NCBI GenBank assembly: GCA_004802705.1
Contig: SGPL01000252.1
Span: 1 to 46,113, forward strand
DNA: 46,113 bases
Source: Bondarzewia mesenterica
Lineage: Eukaryota; Basidiomycota; Agaricomycetes; Russulales; Bondarzewiaceae
Direction: 5' to 3'
The notes under the pieces were generated by a model that was not told the DNA's origin, did not search any database, and worked only from the letters and a program-made list of their open reading frames with translations. Below, in pieces: positions 1 through 11,390 of the stretch. Within the stretch, counting starts at the first letter, position 1. Each line of letters opens with the position of its first letter. The translations under genes were made by a program, and so were the position numbers.

Positions 1-690
1 AATTTTATTTTAGGCATTTTAGGCAGTTTTAGGCATTATTCTAAAAGAGTACTGCATTATATTCTATAATAATGCAATTATAATACATTGTCATGCTATT
101 GTGATGACATTGTGATAAATTATAGCTCAAGTTAACCTCGGCTAATTCTGAGTGTGACACAGATGTGATATCATAATACAGATTAGAATTTTATGACAAA
201 AGCAATAGTTGCTGATGATCTTGCATGTATTGACACATCTAGCATAATCAGAATCTATAAATTTAACTAAATGTATCTATTTACCTCTCAATATAAGTTA
301 TCAGTCTTTAATTTTTTTTTAGATATTAAACAATGCACAGAGCTATTTTTTAGTGATCTGCATAATAACTGTTAAGGTAACTGGTAAGTTTGCTTATAGT
401 GTATACAATGTTAGAATGGGTGCTGATTATAAGGTACATTACACACTCAATAAGTGAGCTGTAAAGGATTTTAAAAGGTAGTCAGATTGCTCTTTAGTGA
501 GTGGAATTCATTTGTTTAGCCTGAATAATTAAACTTTAGGTATAATTAAGGTAGAGACTAGATCACTGTCCTGTTGCCAAAATTATATAATAATCTGATT
601 GATTAAGGCAATTTGAAAAAGAGACATAGACTGCTGTTTGTAGTCACAGTTAATGACAATCTCAAAGATGAACTTAGCTTCATTAAAATT
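1..690. other. AT-rich sequence, no gene seen
   Basis: Very AT-rich, almost CpG-free sequence with stops in all frames. It probably belongs to the same decayed repeat island as the transposon relic that follows, and may be the 5' part of that element, but I could not match any stretch of it to a known protein. Confidence 0.5.
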
Positions 691-699
691 AAAGATCAC

Positions 700-3600
700 T
701 TATTTCTCCTATAAAAAGTGTGCTTGAATACCTTATTTTTATCTTTGCTGCTGATGATAGATTAGCTTTTTCATTCTCAATAACAGCTGGAAATCACTGC
801 TAAGTTATGATAAAATTGGAAATCCTATGATAACTATCATCGATCACTCTAATGTCTATCAACTTTATGCTCACTGATGCTGATTTTTCAACTCTCAGCC
901 CATTGACATTCAGCTCTTCAATCTTGGACTTTATTTGGTGAGCTTTAGGGATCTGAGAATGACATTCACCTTTCAGATTTTGAATGATTTTTTAGTCAAT
1001 AACTTGATTTGTAAAAACATACTATGTTAATAAGAATTTATTATTTGTAAATTATAAATTATTATAGAAAATAGTCTAATCTTATGAATAACATATCCCC
1101 CCTTTTTAAGTAAGTAGAAAATTTGCTACTTATTATACTCTGCAAAAAAACAGCTTAATAGCAAATGAAAACAAATTTCAACTGCTCATATTTATTATAT
1201 TAATGCTCAGATTTGAACCCTAGATTTTATTTATTTGTATTGATAATTTTTTTTTTTATCATCAANNAGGTTTAAACTCAAGGATTCTAGCTGCTCATTA
1301 TTATTAACTCATTGTATGAACACTTTTAATCACTCATTTATGATAACATATATTTTATAAACTATGTATTTTAATATATAGATTTAAAGTTGACTTATAA
1401 AAATTTTTATCTTTGTCTATCAATATTGACTTAATTAAAATAGTTATAATAAAGATTTAAATATATAAAATTTAAATATGATCTCTTATGAATGTCTAAA
1501 GCTAAGTGTTTAAGCAAATGAAGTTTAATGATGATTTTTCAAAAGGTAAAGCAGAAAATACTGATATACTTTATTATTATTATAATCATCGTCATATTTA
1601 TCATTAATAAGATCTAATAAGAATTAGATTTAAATATAAAAGTTGCTCAAAAATAAGATATAAATTAGATTAATTAGAGTTTATTTGCATGATATATTTT
1701 TAAAAATGCTAGAATGTAGGACCACAGCCCTGAACTTCTACAGCAAGCTCCGATGAGTGACCAGCAGTGCCTTCCTCAACTTCATCTTGATGAGCTATCG
1801 CTAAACTTAGTAGTCATATTTGCAGCCCATTGATATCCATCTCTTTTTTACTTACATTTAAAACTATTATCAAGAGCTGCTCAGGGTATCTCACTAGTAG
1901 TGACACCTTAAGTTCACTAAATGGCATAGCTTTAGATATAGGGCTGACTCTAGTGCTAATGACGGTGAACTCACCCTATTCTGTCTAGCCTATCCCCAGC
2001 CTAGAGTTAATATACTAGACAACTGTTGAGATGATGAGGACCAATGAAAGTACATGAGGAGCTTTATTATAGATGAAAATTTCTCCACTGAGCACATGAA
2101 GATGAGAAAACCCATGGAATAATATGGTGCTTACCAACAGCATTGGTTACATGATCGCTGATGCGAATTATAAAAAGCATCTAGAGGAGGCTAAAGAATA
2201 AAAAAATGTAAGTTAAAATCTACACAGCATGCTTGTTGTCCCTCATTCTCTCAATATAGATCAACCTACAGCAATCATCAGATAGTCAACTAAGTGAATG
2301 CTAATTAGCGCAATCTAGAGGCTATTAGGATCAGAACTATCATCTGTGCATGATATAGCTGCTTTTGTCCCCATGTTGTTGTGGACTTTCAGAAGGATGA
2401 GAGGTACCAAAGTTGAAGCTAAAGCTATGGCCAATGCTGATGCTGATGCTGATACTAATCTTTGATATCTCCAACCTTATTCAGATAGATGAACATAAAT
2501 TATTTCCTCAGCAGTATACTAAAGATAATCAGTAGTCTCTCTTAAGTCCTCATTTTATATGATATCATGTGCCAGTATGGTGTGCACCTTTTATGTCACT
2601 TTATTAAAAGTTCTCATCTCACCATGCTTATTAACTTAAAGATTATCAAAGGCATCAGCATATGGCATATTCATGGCCATTAAGATCAGTGCTTTTACTG
2701 CTTTTATCCTAGATTTATAAAAGGGGTTGCTCAAGTTGACAACAAAATTTTAAAAATATTGTGAGCTCCCCTCAATCAGATCTCTAGAAGTATATAGACT
2801 ATGGCCACCTCTTATTAGTGAGAGACTCTGAATGCCCATATGGCCAACTCTAACTAAAAAAAATAGATCAGAATAGGTAGATCTGAGGTCTTCTCATATT
2901 TATCAAAGCTGATATTATCTTTACAGTTTCAGCTATATGCAAGAGATACATCAAGGCATAGGTGGCCTTCAAGGCCTCTCAAGAAGCCTTTTAACTACTA
3001 GACTCAGCAACAAATCCTCAGCTGGTGGAGCAGAATGCTATAACCTACTAATAAAATTACTTTGATCTCTAAGATATCTATGATATTCTGAAGAAGAGGA
3101 GTAAGTCTTTCTCTCTCAGCATAAAATTACATCTTTATGATATTTACAGTGCTTAGTCAAGCAGCATATCAGTTGAAGCTCACTGAGAGTGAAATTTAGG
3201 TAGATGGGTGAGTGGGTTCCTCAGAGAAGTACTGCTTGATTATTCACTAGGATCAAGATATAAGAGACAAAGTGAGTGACTATATACCTTCACTATGATG
3301 TTATTAACAATAAACAAATGATCAAGATTATTACTTTTGATCTGAGTGAACTGTCTATCCCAGAATGCCTCAGTTAAAATTCTCGCTGACCTCAATGAGT
3401 CTCAGTATCAGCTTGAAAATAGAATTGCTGCCTTTTAAAGAGATGCCAAAAGATATATAGGCCTAGTTGATGTGGGCACCAAGTAGAAAGATATCTCAGC
3501 TGACCTCTTTTTTGATCCTGAAATCAATAATAAACAGCTCATTCTTGAAGAATTAATAGAAGAAGATGAGGATAATATCACTGATGTCATCCTCACTAAA

Positions 3601-4080
3601 AAGATGGCCATTGTCCTTTCCTCTATGCTCAGTCCAGTAAAATGCATGAAGTTGGGACTGGAGAAAATAGCTAAGCAGGAGCTAGAGCTACAAAAAGGCC
3701 AAATGAATGATGCCCTCTATCACATCTACATTAGCATAGTTTAAAAGTCCTTCCTCTTTTGCAGCTCTGTAAAACAGGCAAATAGCCAGTCGAAGAAGAT
3801 GTGAGTTTGAAAGGAAACATTCAAGAGCATTTCCAAATCTATATATCATGTCAGTAAGTAATGTTTTATCTAGGGGCTGATGCAGACCTACTTATCATAT
3901 ATAAAGCTATAAAAAAGAAGCATTTCAAGGCCAACACAGCAATCAAAAAACTCAATTATCCCAATTACTAAAAAGAAAGTCTATTATAGATTTAGAGCCA
4001 GGACATTTCTCAAGATACAAAGGATAATGAATGGATGGAGGAATATATGTGTTCTTTATATCTTATTTATAAATCCCACT
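700..4080 (+). pseudogene. Decayed KDZ (Kyakuja-Dileera-Zisupton) transposase relic
   Basis: Translating the plus strand across stops and frame changes gives blocks that follow KDZ-type DNA transposases of Agaricomycetes in the right order. A CxC2-like N-terminal part lies at about 780-1015 (MTIIDHS-like and FTFQ-LNDFL-like strings). A DGELTLFC block is at about 1961. Next come SFIIDENFSTEHMKM (about 2055-2100), IGYMIADANYKKHLEEAKE (about 2142-2200), CFCPHVVVDFQKDERY (about 2355-2405) and YDIMCQYGVHL (about 2560-2595). The HIHGH, QVDNKILKILWAPLNQISRS block is at about 2660-2810. C-terminal blocks follow at about 3640-3780 (LGLEKIAKQELELQKGQ, then KSFLF) and about 3870-4060 (LGADADLL, NEWMEE). 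These transposases cut and paste DNA; this copy is dead, with many TAG/TGA/TAA codons where Trp, Gln or Arg is expected. Family recognition is from memory of the consensus, not from a search. Confidence 0.8.
1020..1712. repeat. AT-rich insert splitting the KDZ relic
   Basis: The transposase block ending in NNLICK (about 1015) should be followed directly by the TTALNFYSKLR-like block, which begins only at about 1716. The intervening roughly 690 bp is extremely AT-rich, shows no coding similarity in any frame, and contains two N. It is either a later insertion or a degenerate intron-like or element-internal spacer. The flanks carry loosely similar strings (TTTGTAAAAAC and AATGTAGGACC), which could be a decayed target duplication. 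Confidence 0.4.
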
Positions 4081-4640
4081 GATATACTGCACTATCACTA
4101 TCCCACTCATACTCTGACTGCCTGACCTATACTATTTTCACTTAACACATGTTTTCACCACCTGATTGATAATCTTACTATCAGCTTAGTTTATCAGGTT
4201 CACTGGCTCTGAGCAACAGCTTTTAGGGATTGATAGCAGGAGCAGACCACTTTGTTGACAAATGAGATAAATTAGATAGTANAATAGTTTTTGAGTAANA
4301 GAGATGTGTAGGGATTTTACCTGAGCATGGTAGATATTATAGAAAAGCCTAGATACCATGCTTATGGCAAAAATANATATGGGACTAGTTTGCTGTCTAA
4401 GCATTAGAGGAGTTTGAAAAGGCCAAAAATTATAATACTTAATTTAAATAAATTAGCTAACTGTTGATAATATGATTATGATACATCTTAACTAANCCAA
4501 AGGTGCTAATACTTTTCAATAACTTGCCNAAAGTATCAANNATNGAGAATAAGGAATGGTAAATAAANAAATAGAGAAATAGAAAANAGANAANAAGAAA
4601 ATAGAAAATAGAAAATAGAAAATAGAAAAGGCAGGGATCC
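4081..4640. other. AT-rich spacer with Ns, no gene seen
   Basis: No coding similarity. It contains scattered N and a short A/G-rich tandem tract (GAAAATAGAAAATAGA-type, about 4575-4628) just before the minisatellite. It probably holds the decayed end of the KDZ element and the start of the next repeat. Confidence 0.4.
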
Positions 4641-4649
4641 CTTGTTGGA

Positions 4650-5340
4650 TGCCCTCTGACTCAACTGAGAGAGACTATATATAGAGAGCAAGCAGGGTGA
4701 ATATCTTTCCATAGGACCCCTAGCTAAACCATCAAAGATGGGCAATGGCAAGTGAGCAAAATATTTTATGCTTAGCTGAACTATCAGAGATGGTGTATAG
4801 TGAGTAGGTAAAATATAGTTTGAATGCTCAGCCAAACTGTCAGAGATGAGCAATGATGAGCAAAATATTTTATGCTCAGCTGAACTGTCAGAGATGAGCA
4901 ATAGTGAGCAAAATATTTTATGCTCAGCTGAACTGTCAGAGATAGACAATAGTAAATGAGAAAAATATTTTATGCTCAGCTAAACTATCAGAGACAATGC
5001 ATGATGAGCAGGTAAAACATAGTTTGGATGCTCAGCTGAACTATCAGAAATGGGCAATATTGAACAAGCAAGGTCCTCATACTTGCCCAGCTGACACTCA
5101 GCTAAACCATTAGAGATAGACAATAACAAGTGAGTAAGGTCTCCATATCCACCTAACTGACCCTCAGCTAAACCATCAGAGATAGGCAATGGTGAGTAGG
5201 TAAGGTCCTCATACCCATCTGACTGATTTTTGGCTGAACTATTAGAGATGGGCAATAGTGAGCAGATAAGGTCCCTATACTCATCTAGCTGACCCTCAGC
5301 TAAACCATCAGAGATGAGTAATAGTGAGTGGACAAGCTCT
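4650..5340 (+). repeat. Decayed minisatellite block (CpG-poor copy)
   Basis: Imperfect tandem units built on a core CTCAGCTGAACTGTCAGAG followed by ATGAGCAATAGTGAGC. One subtype has spacing of about 50 bp and ends in AAAATATTTTATG; another has about 60-65 bp and contains GGTCCTCATACCCATCT-like spacers. The same core occurs at 11391-11850 with CpG sites kept (CGGCTGAACCG, GACGG). The array is open in one minus-strand frame only because the unit is repetitive; I do not call a gene. Confidence 0.85.
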
Positions 5341-5384
5341 CAGTGTCTTACACTAGGCTGAATATTTCAGTAGGTGTATAGTGA

Positions 5385-5560
5385 GGAGTGGTCCATCTAT
5401 TGAAGATAGGCTGTATACCTGTTGGCTAGAGTCAACTTCATCATTGGCATTAGTTAAAAAGCATGGTCATTTAAAGCATCATAGAAAGTATTAGGGTACT
5501 GAATAGGCTCCTTAGTGATCATGTAGCTAATTGCATCAGTGAGTACTACATCATCTTATG
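5385..5560 (+). repeat. Decayed flank shared with the 11.85-11.94 kb block
   Basis: Just after the minisatellite, the sequence around 5440-5506 (GGCATTAGTTAAAAAGCATG, then AAAGTATTAGGGTACTGAAT) matches 11870-11930 (AGCATCAGTCAAAAAGCACG, then ATGGTATCAGGGCACTAAAT). The 5' copy differs mostly by C to T or G to A. The minisatellite and its flank are therefore one repeat unit present twice, probably an LTR plus leader of a retroelement. Confidence 0.65.
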
Positions 5561-6069
5561 GGTTCCTCATCTTCAGATGCTCAGCAAAAAGATTTCTATT
5601 CATAATGAAGGTCCTCATGTACTTCTATTTCTCCTCATATTCTTTCTAATTATTTGTATTAGAAGAAATCCCCTGCATATATTATGACTTCTTACAGGCA
5701 GGATGGTCAGGTCACAAGTAGAGTGGAGAAGCAAAAATGGAGGACAACTGAATAGTCAGAGTGGAGCAAATACTTTGATGAGTAGTAATATAAATTTTCT
5801 CATTTTTCTTCCTTTCTTTCCCTCAGTTCTCTTGTACAAGATTGAGATCAGTTGCTCATACTATTCACTTATTCTTACCTTTATTAATATGACCTATAGA
5901 TTACTCTTTTTTATTCTACACTATAAGTTTAGTTTTTCTAATGACAAGCCTCAGTTCTCTTATATAAGACTGAGATTATTCTCTTTTATTCTACACTACA
6001 GTGAGCAAGCATCTGCCATTTATTCTGACAGATTATAAGACTTGATGTCTTATAAAGCATCAATAGAGC
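5561..6069. other. Leader/LTR-like sequence before the copia relic, no gene
   Basis: AT-rich sequence holding two related pyrimidine-rich segments (TCAGTTCTCTTGTACAAGATTGAGAT at about 5823, split by spaces in the source, and TCAGTTCTCTTATATAAGAC at about 5952) that look like an internal direct repeat. Its position directly upstream of Gag suggests the 5' LTR or leader of the copia relic, but no LTR ends could be fixed. Confidence 0.35.
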
Positions 6070-9000
6070 AACATACTCCCCTCAGTTAGGCACCTAGCAC
6101 CATTACCACTGCCACTACCCTCCAAATGCTCATCAAGGTGTTGAATCACTTATACAACATAACACCCCTTAAGGATGATAGAAGCAACTTTCCATCCTAG
6201 AAGTTTCATACTCAGAAGGTACTCAAGATTTGGGGGCTTTGGAGTGTGATGGATAAGAGCATAGAAGCACTTGACTAAAAGTCGAGTCAGTATGCTGAGT
6301 GGCAAGCAAAGGATAGAGAAGTGAATGCCTAAATAATGCTTACTTTGAAAAATGAGCTGCTCAATACTGTCATATATATCATAATGGTGTGCAAAGCTTG
6401 GGAGTTCTTACATATCTGCTATGAAAGCAAAGGAAAGCAGAAAGTCACATATCTGATCGTAAACTATTCTATAGTACATTGATAGATGACTCACCTCTCA
6501 AACTACAAATTAACTCGATGTGATAAGTCTCTTCTACACTTTACTTCCTTAGTCATAAGCTCGAGGATAAGCTCATGGCTGTCACCATCATTCTATCTCT
6601 TCCTTTATCCTACAACACTCTCTAAACCATCCTTACCTTCTAAATCAAAACCCTCAACCTCAGGAAGTGCCATTGCAAATCGATGTAGACCTTTACATTC
6701 ATAGCTTGAATCTTCAGCTTTAAATCCAATGGATTGAAGTTCTCATTGTCACCTACAAATAGCAGTAAGTTTAATAAGTCAAAAGACAAGAAGATAAAAC
6801 CTTACTGTGAGCACTGTCAATTCACTAGGCACACAAGAGAGACATGTCAGAAATATATAGCTAAGCTTGCCACTGAGGGGAAAAGAGAGAAGTTAGGAGT
6901 GGGTGATGAATGAGCTAAGCTAGCCTAAGATAGTGACAATGAACCCATCAGAATGTTTATGGCCCAGGAAGAGTTATCAAAATATGGTGACTTGGCAAAC
7001 TACTAAATTGTCGATTCTAGAGCAACCTAAATGATGAGTTCTAAATGGAACTAGTTAAACACATACTAGGAGCTCGAGAAGCCATGCAAAGTTTGGCTGA
7101 ATGATAATTCCTACATTATAGCAATAAGAGTCAGGCAAATCCTCATTGAAATATGCACGAATGATCACTAGAGCTGTGTCATGCTCTAGGACATCCTGCA
7201 CATCCCTGATCTTTATGGCAACCTGCTATCAGTTCTCCAGCTTGCACAGTAATATGTACACATTCAATTCATCAATGATAAGTATGAAATCCTTGACCAA
7301 AATGGAGTACTCACTTACAAAAGGCACTGAGAAGACAATCTGTACATTATCAAGTGCAAAACTGTCACCTCAGAAGCCACCTACATCACTCACATGATAG
7401 CACCATGAGATGATCTATCATCAAATGACACTTCTGAGCTTATTAACTTGGCCATAATCACCTACACTAAAATCTTCAAAGCTAATGTGCAAACTTGGTA
7501 TTGCTGGCTCAGTCACATTTTTCATCGAGTCTATCCTTAAAATGATGAAAAAGGAGATGGTTAGAGAGATATTGATAGTGAAGAGACTCACCAGATCAGC
7601 ATCTACAAGCCTTGTCTCATGGGCAAGCAGACTCATAAGCCCATCGTAAAGGAGGCTAAAGTTCGCACAATGTGGCCCCTCTAGTGTATACACTCAGATA
7701 TGTGTAGACCTTTCCAAACTATTTCGTGTCAGGAGTATGGCTACTTTATCACTTGGATCAATGATGCAATGTGCTGAGTCATTATAAATGGGCTCAGGTA
7801 TAAGAGTGAGGTCAATGCACATTATTGTGATTTCATCATACACATGGAGGTCAAAACTAAAGAGCAATCTATGGCTTTCAGATCAGATGCAGGTAAAAAA
7901 TATGCAGAAGAGGCATAGCAAACTTACTTGAAGCAGAAAGGAAACATACATGAGGTTCTTACAGCTAAAATCTCTGAATGTGACGGAGTATTCGAGTGAA
8001 TGAATTAGACCTCCTTATTGAAAATGCGAAGGCCATGCTCATTAATGCTGATCTCCTAAAGTCCTATTAGTTTGACACTATTGAATATGCCACCCTATTA
8101 TACAACATTAGCTTTATGAAATCCCTGAAGGGGGACATCATGCCAAAAAAGGCATGGTCCAAGAACAAACTAAATGTTGCTTATTTATGAGTGTTTAGCT
8201 GCAAGTCCTACATCTTAGTTCCTAAAGCTCAGCATTGCAAACTCGATGCAAAGTCACTCGAGTGCATTCTCATCAGCTACCTCTCGAACTGAAAGGCTTA
8301 TTGCCTGGTGCATTGCCCTAATAAGCATATAGTCGAGTCATGCAATATGATCTTTGATGAGGGTGCTAGGCAGTTTAAGTATGTCAAAATCACTCCCAAT
8401 GCCATAAATAAAGACTCTGAAGAGGAGAAAATGGAGAAATCTACAGAAAGAGAGATCTGATCAGTAGATTCCATTTTGAAACTCCTCACTACTTCTCCAC
8501 CTCTAAACACAGTGGGCATAAGGCCCACTCTTATGCAAACTACCAGACAGCCCCTTGAATCAGCTTCTGAACTACACCATTTATCCTAAATTTGCAACAT
8601 ACTTGTGTGAGATGATGATGCTTATTATGAGTACTTCTTCTACAGCTAAAAGCTCAAAGTTATTGCTTCAACTCTGCAGCCTATGCTAATCATAATTGTT
8701 AAAGAGAAGCTCTTGAATTTAATTGAAGAGAAATTAGATGATAAAGACAACATATTCATCAACACACCTGAAACCATCAATGCAGTGTGAGTTGAAGTGA
8801 ATAAAAACCCACTTACTTTTATTGCCGCAATGGCCAGCAGAAATGTAGCTAAATGGCTCACTGCATGCTAAGAGGAGATGACCTCTTTCAAGAAGATAGA
8901 GGTTTTTGATGTGGTAGACAGGCCACATGGGTGCAAAGTCATAGGGAGTAAGTGGGTATTTAAGGTAAAGTGGGGACTGAGTGGGAACATTGAGAAGTTT

Positions 9001-9480
9001 AAGGCATGGCTTGTGGCCAAAGGGTTCATACAAGTTGAGAGTGTCAATTATAATGAGACATTCATACTTGTCATCAAGTTCATAACCCTGTGAACAATCC
9101 TGGCATTAGCCACTGAGATAGACCTCGAAGTCCATTAACTCGATGTTAAAATGGCTTACTTCAATAGTGTTTTTAATGAGGAGATTTACCTAGAGCCTGC
9201 CGAAGGTTTCAAGCCCATAGATGACACCATTTGGAGGCTGAACAAATCACTTTATGGCCTCAAGCAGGCAAGACATGTCTGGTATAAGCCATTATTTATA
9301 AAAATCAGCTTACTCTGTAAAGGACCTATCACATTATTTATAGATAACCAATCAGCAATGACCATCACAGAAAATCTAGTTTAGATGTTACTCACTACTG
9401 TAAAGTGCAACTTATTGACTAAAAGGATGAATGGCTTGAGGAATGTGCTATTGGCAATGAATATATAAGTGTAATACCTC
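6070..9480 (+). mobile_element. Ty1/copia LTR-retrotransposon relic (Gag-PR-IN-RT-RH)
   Basis: Domains appear in copia order on the plus strand, broken by stops and frame changes. Gag: TPLKDDRSNFPS, stop, KFHTQKVLKIWGLW (about 6165-6250), then LTLKNELLN and AWEFLHICYESKGKQK. A CCHC zinc knuckle is at 6806-6847. Protease: IVDSRAT at 7007-7027, the DSGAT active site with Gly changed to Arg. Integrase: FRSDAGKKY at about 7877, an Asp codon at 7886 and a Glu codon at 7994, preserving D-X35-E spacing. RT: GSKWVFKVKWG, WLVAKGFIQ (about 8945-9035), LDVKMAYFN and LNKSLYGLKQA (about 9140-9270). RNase H: LFIDNQSAMTITENLV at about 9337. The segment that should hold the YxDD box is missing. The element is not functional. 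The order PR-IN-RT-RH separates copia from gypsy. Confidence 0.9.
6806..6847 (+). other. Gag CCHC zinc knuckle, intact motif
   Basis: These 14 codons read CX2CX4HX4C exactly (C-EH-C-QFTR-H-TRET-C), the retroviral-type zinc knuckle of Gag that binds element RNA. All four ligands survive although the surrounding frame is full of stops, so this is a firm landmark for the copia relic. Confidence 0.85.
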
Positions 9481-11190
9481 ACCAAAAAGGTAATTTTATG
9501 GAGAATCCATGTCAGCACTCACTGAAGTCTTCTGATGAAGTATTTTTCTTCTCTAAAGAAGAATGGTGTTTTTGTCAGCAAGCATATGGTGAATGCAGAA
9601 TAATTAGTCCTGTGAACTGATATGTAAGTTTTATATATGTGCAGAAAACTATTATTATATAGAACCTAGGCTGATACTCACCGAAGCTTTTTGTGTAAGT
9701 TTTAGTCCTTCTTAGGCAACAATACTGATATCTTGTTAAAAGCATAGTAAACAATGCATAATAAGGGTTCCTGTCAATGAATATTTAAGTTTTTTATATC
9801 AAAAAAAACTATTGGGATGTAGAATGCATGCTAGAGCTTGCCAAAGCCTTTTGGCAAAGTCTTTGCCTTTCTCGAGAAAGAACAGTGTTTTTGCCAATAA
9901 GCAAAAGTCATAGATGCAAAATAAGAGTTAATGTAGATTAATATGTGAGTATGATATATGAGCAAGAAGGTATTGTAATGTAGAATCCACATCATACAAT
10001 ACTGAAGCCATCTGGCAAAACCTTCAGCCTTTCTAGCAAGAAACAGTGATCTCATTAAAAAAATCATTCAGAAGATAGAACAAGTGTTATTCATAATGAA
10101 TATACAAGTTTTATATATTAGCAGGAAGGTATTGTGATGTAGAATGCTCATCATATAATGCTAAAGCTATTCAGCAAAGTTTTATACCTTTCTGGTAAGG
10201 AACAGTGATCACATTGGGCAACATCATTGAGAAAATAGCACAAGTGCCAGTGAAGATGAATATCTAAGTGTGATATATTGGCCTGATGCTATTTTGATGC
10301 AGAAGCCATGATCACTGACATTGAAGCTGCTCGGTAAAGTCCTACACCTTCTCAGGGAAGAATAGTGATAACACCAGTGAACATCATTGTAAATCTAGCA
10401 CAAGTGCCAGAGGGCATGAATATATGAGTGTAATATATGAGAAGGAAGGTGTTGCAATGTAGAATCCATGCTGGTTAAGGCTGAAGCCATTTGGGGAAGT
10501 CTCAGGCCTTCTTAGTAAGAAACAGTGATCACACTGATAAACATCATTGAGAAAACAGCATAAGTGCCAGTGGGGGTAAATATACAAGTNTGATATATNG
10601 GCNNGAAGCTATTNTGATGNAGAATNCANGCTCACNGANGCNGAAGCNATTCNGCAAAGTTCTACACCTTCTCNGNNAAGAACNGNGATCACACNAGTNA
10701 ACANNATTGTAAATNCAGCACAAGTNCNAGCNGNGATNAATATANAAGTNTNATATATNAGGAGGAAGGTATTGTGATGTAGAATCCACCCANGCNNAGG
10801 CNNAAGCCATCNGGGGAAGTCTCAGGCCTTNNCNNNGAAAAANNGTNATCTCAGTGNNGAACATTATTGANAAAANANAACAAGTGCTAGNNGGGATGAA
10901 TATACAAGTATGATATATGNGCNNNAAGCTATTGTGATGTAGAATCCACCCAGCGCTNAGGCCGAAGCCNTCCGNNGAAGNCTNAGGCCTTCCNGGGGAA
11001 GAACAGTNATCTNNGTAGNGAACATCATTGAGAATANANAACAAGTGTTANTGNGGATGAATATANAAGTGTGATNTATNNANAGNAAGCTATTGTGAGG
11101 TAGAATCNATCACAAANACTTTNNAACNCATTCCACAAAGTCTTCATCCTCNNNGATAAAAAAAACACAATCTTGCTATTTTTGTATAAA
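9481..11190. repeat. 160-bp tandem satellite array, about 11 units
   Basis: The landmark TAGAATCC (or close variants) recurs at 9501, 9660, 9820, 9981, 10140, 10300, 10460, 10620, 10780, 10940 and 11101, a spacing of 159-161 bp throughout. Each unit also contains a GCCTTTCTN-AAGAACAGTGATC-like string, ACATCATTGAGAA, CACAAGTGCCAG and GAATATACAAGTGTGATATAT. Units starting at 10300 and 10620 share CTACACCTTCTC; units at 10460 and 10780 share GGGGAAGTCTCAGGCCTT, suggesting a 320-bp dimeric higher-order repeat. From about 10590 to 11230 the units carry many N, as if several copies were collapsed in assembly. No coding capacity is apparent. Confidence 0.9.
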
Positions 11191-11390
11191 ATNATCATCT
11201 CACTGNCCGAGATGTCTCACNGANANANANATTTCTCAGCATNGGGGTTAAACTGAATATCTCACCAGTCAAAAACTTTAACCATCAGGCATACACTGGA
11301 TCTCATTGCTGGCTAAGATCTCTCACCATTGAGCACAAAGCTGTCATTTTGGTGACCGAGAATGTTCAGAGAGAATCAACATTTTGAGAA
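11191..11390. other. Transition between satellite and minisatellite
   Basis: Short non-coding stretch with N near its start and the phrases ATCTCACCAGTC and ATCTCTCACCATTGAGC. CpG dinucleotides reappear from here rightwards. Confidence 0.4.

Noticed and set aside
4536..5255. Two minus-strand open frames of 137 and 91 codons with repeated Ser-rich motifs (LISDSSAEHKIF).
   Set aside because: They are translations of the minisatellite unit; the repeat period keeps the frame open. There is no evidence of a gene.
9831..11044. Minus-strand frames across the 160-bp satellite with similar peptide repeats.
   Set aside because: Stops and N interrupt them, the unit is not a multiple of three (160), and the similarity only reflects the tandem DNA repeat.
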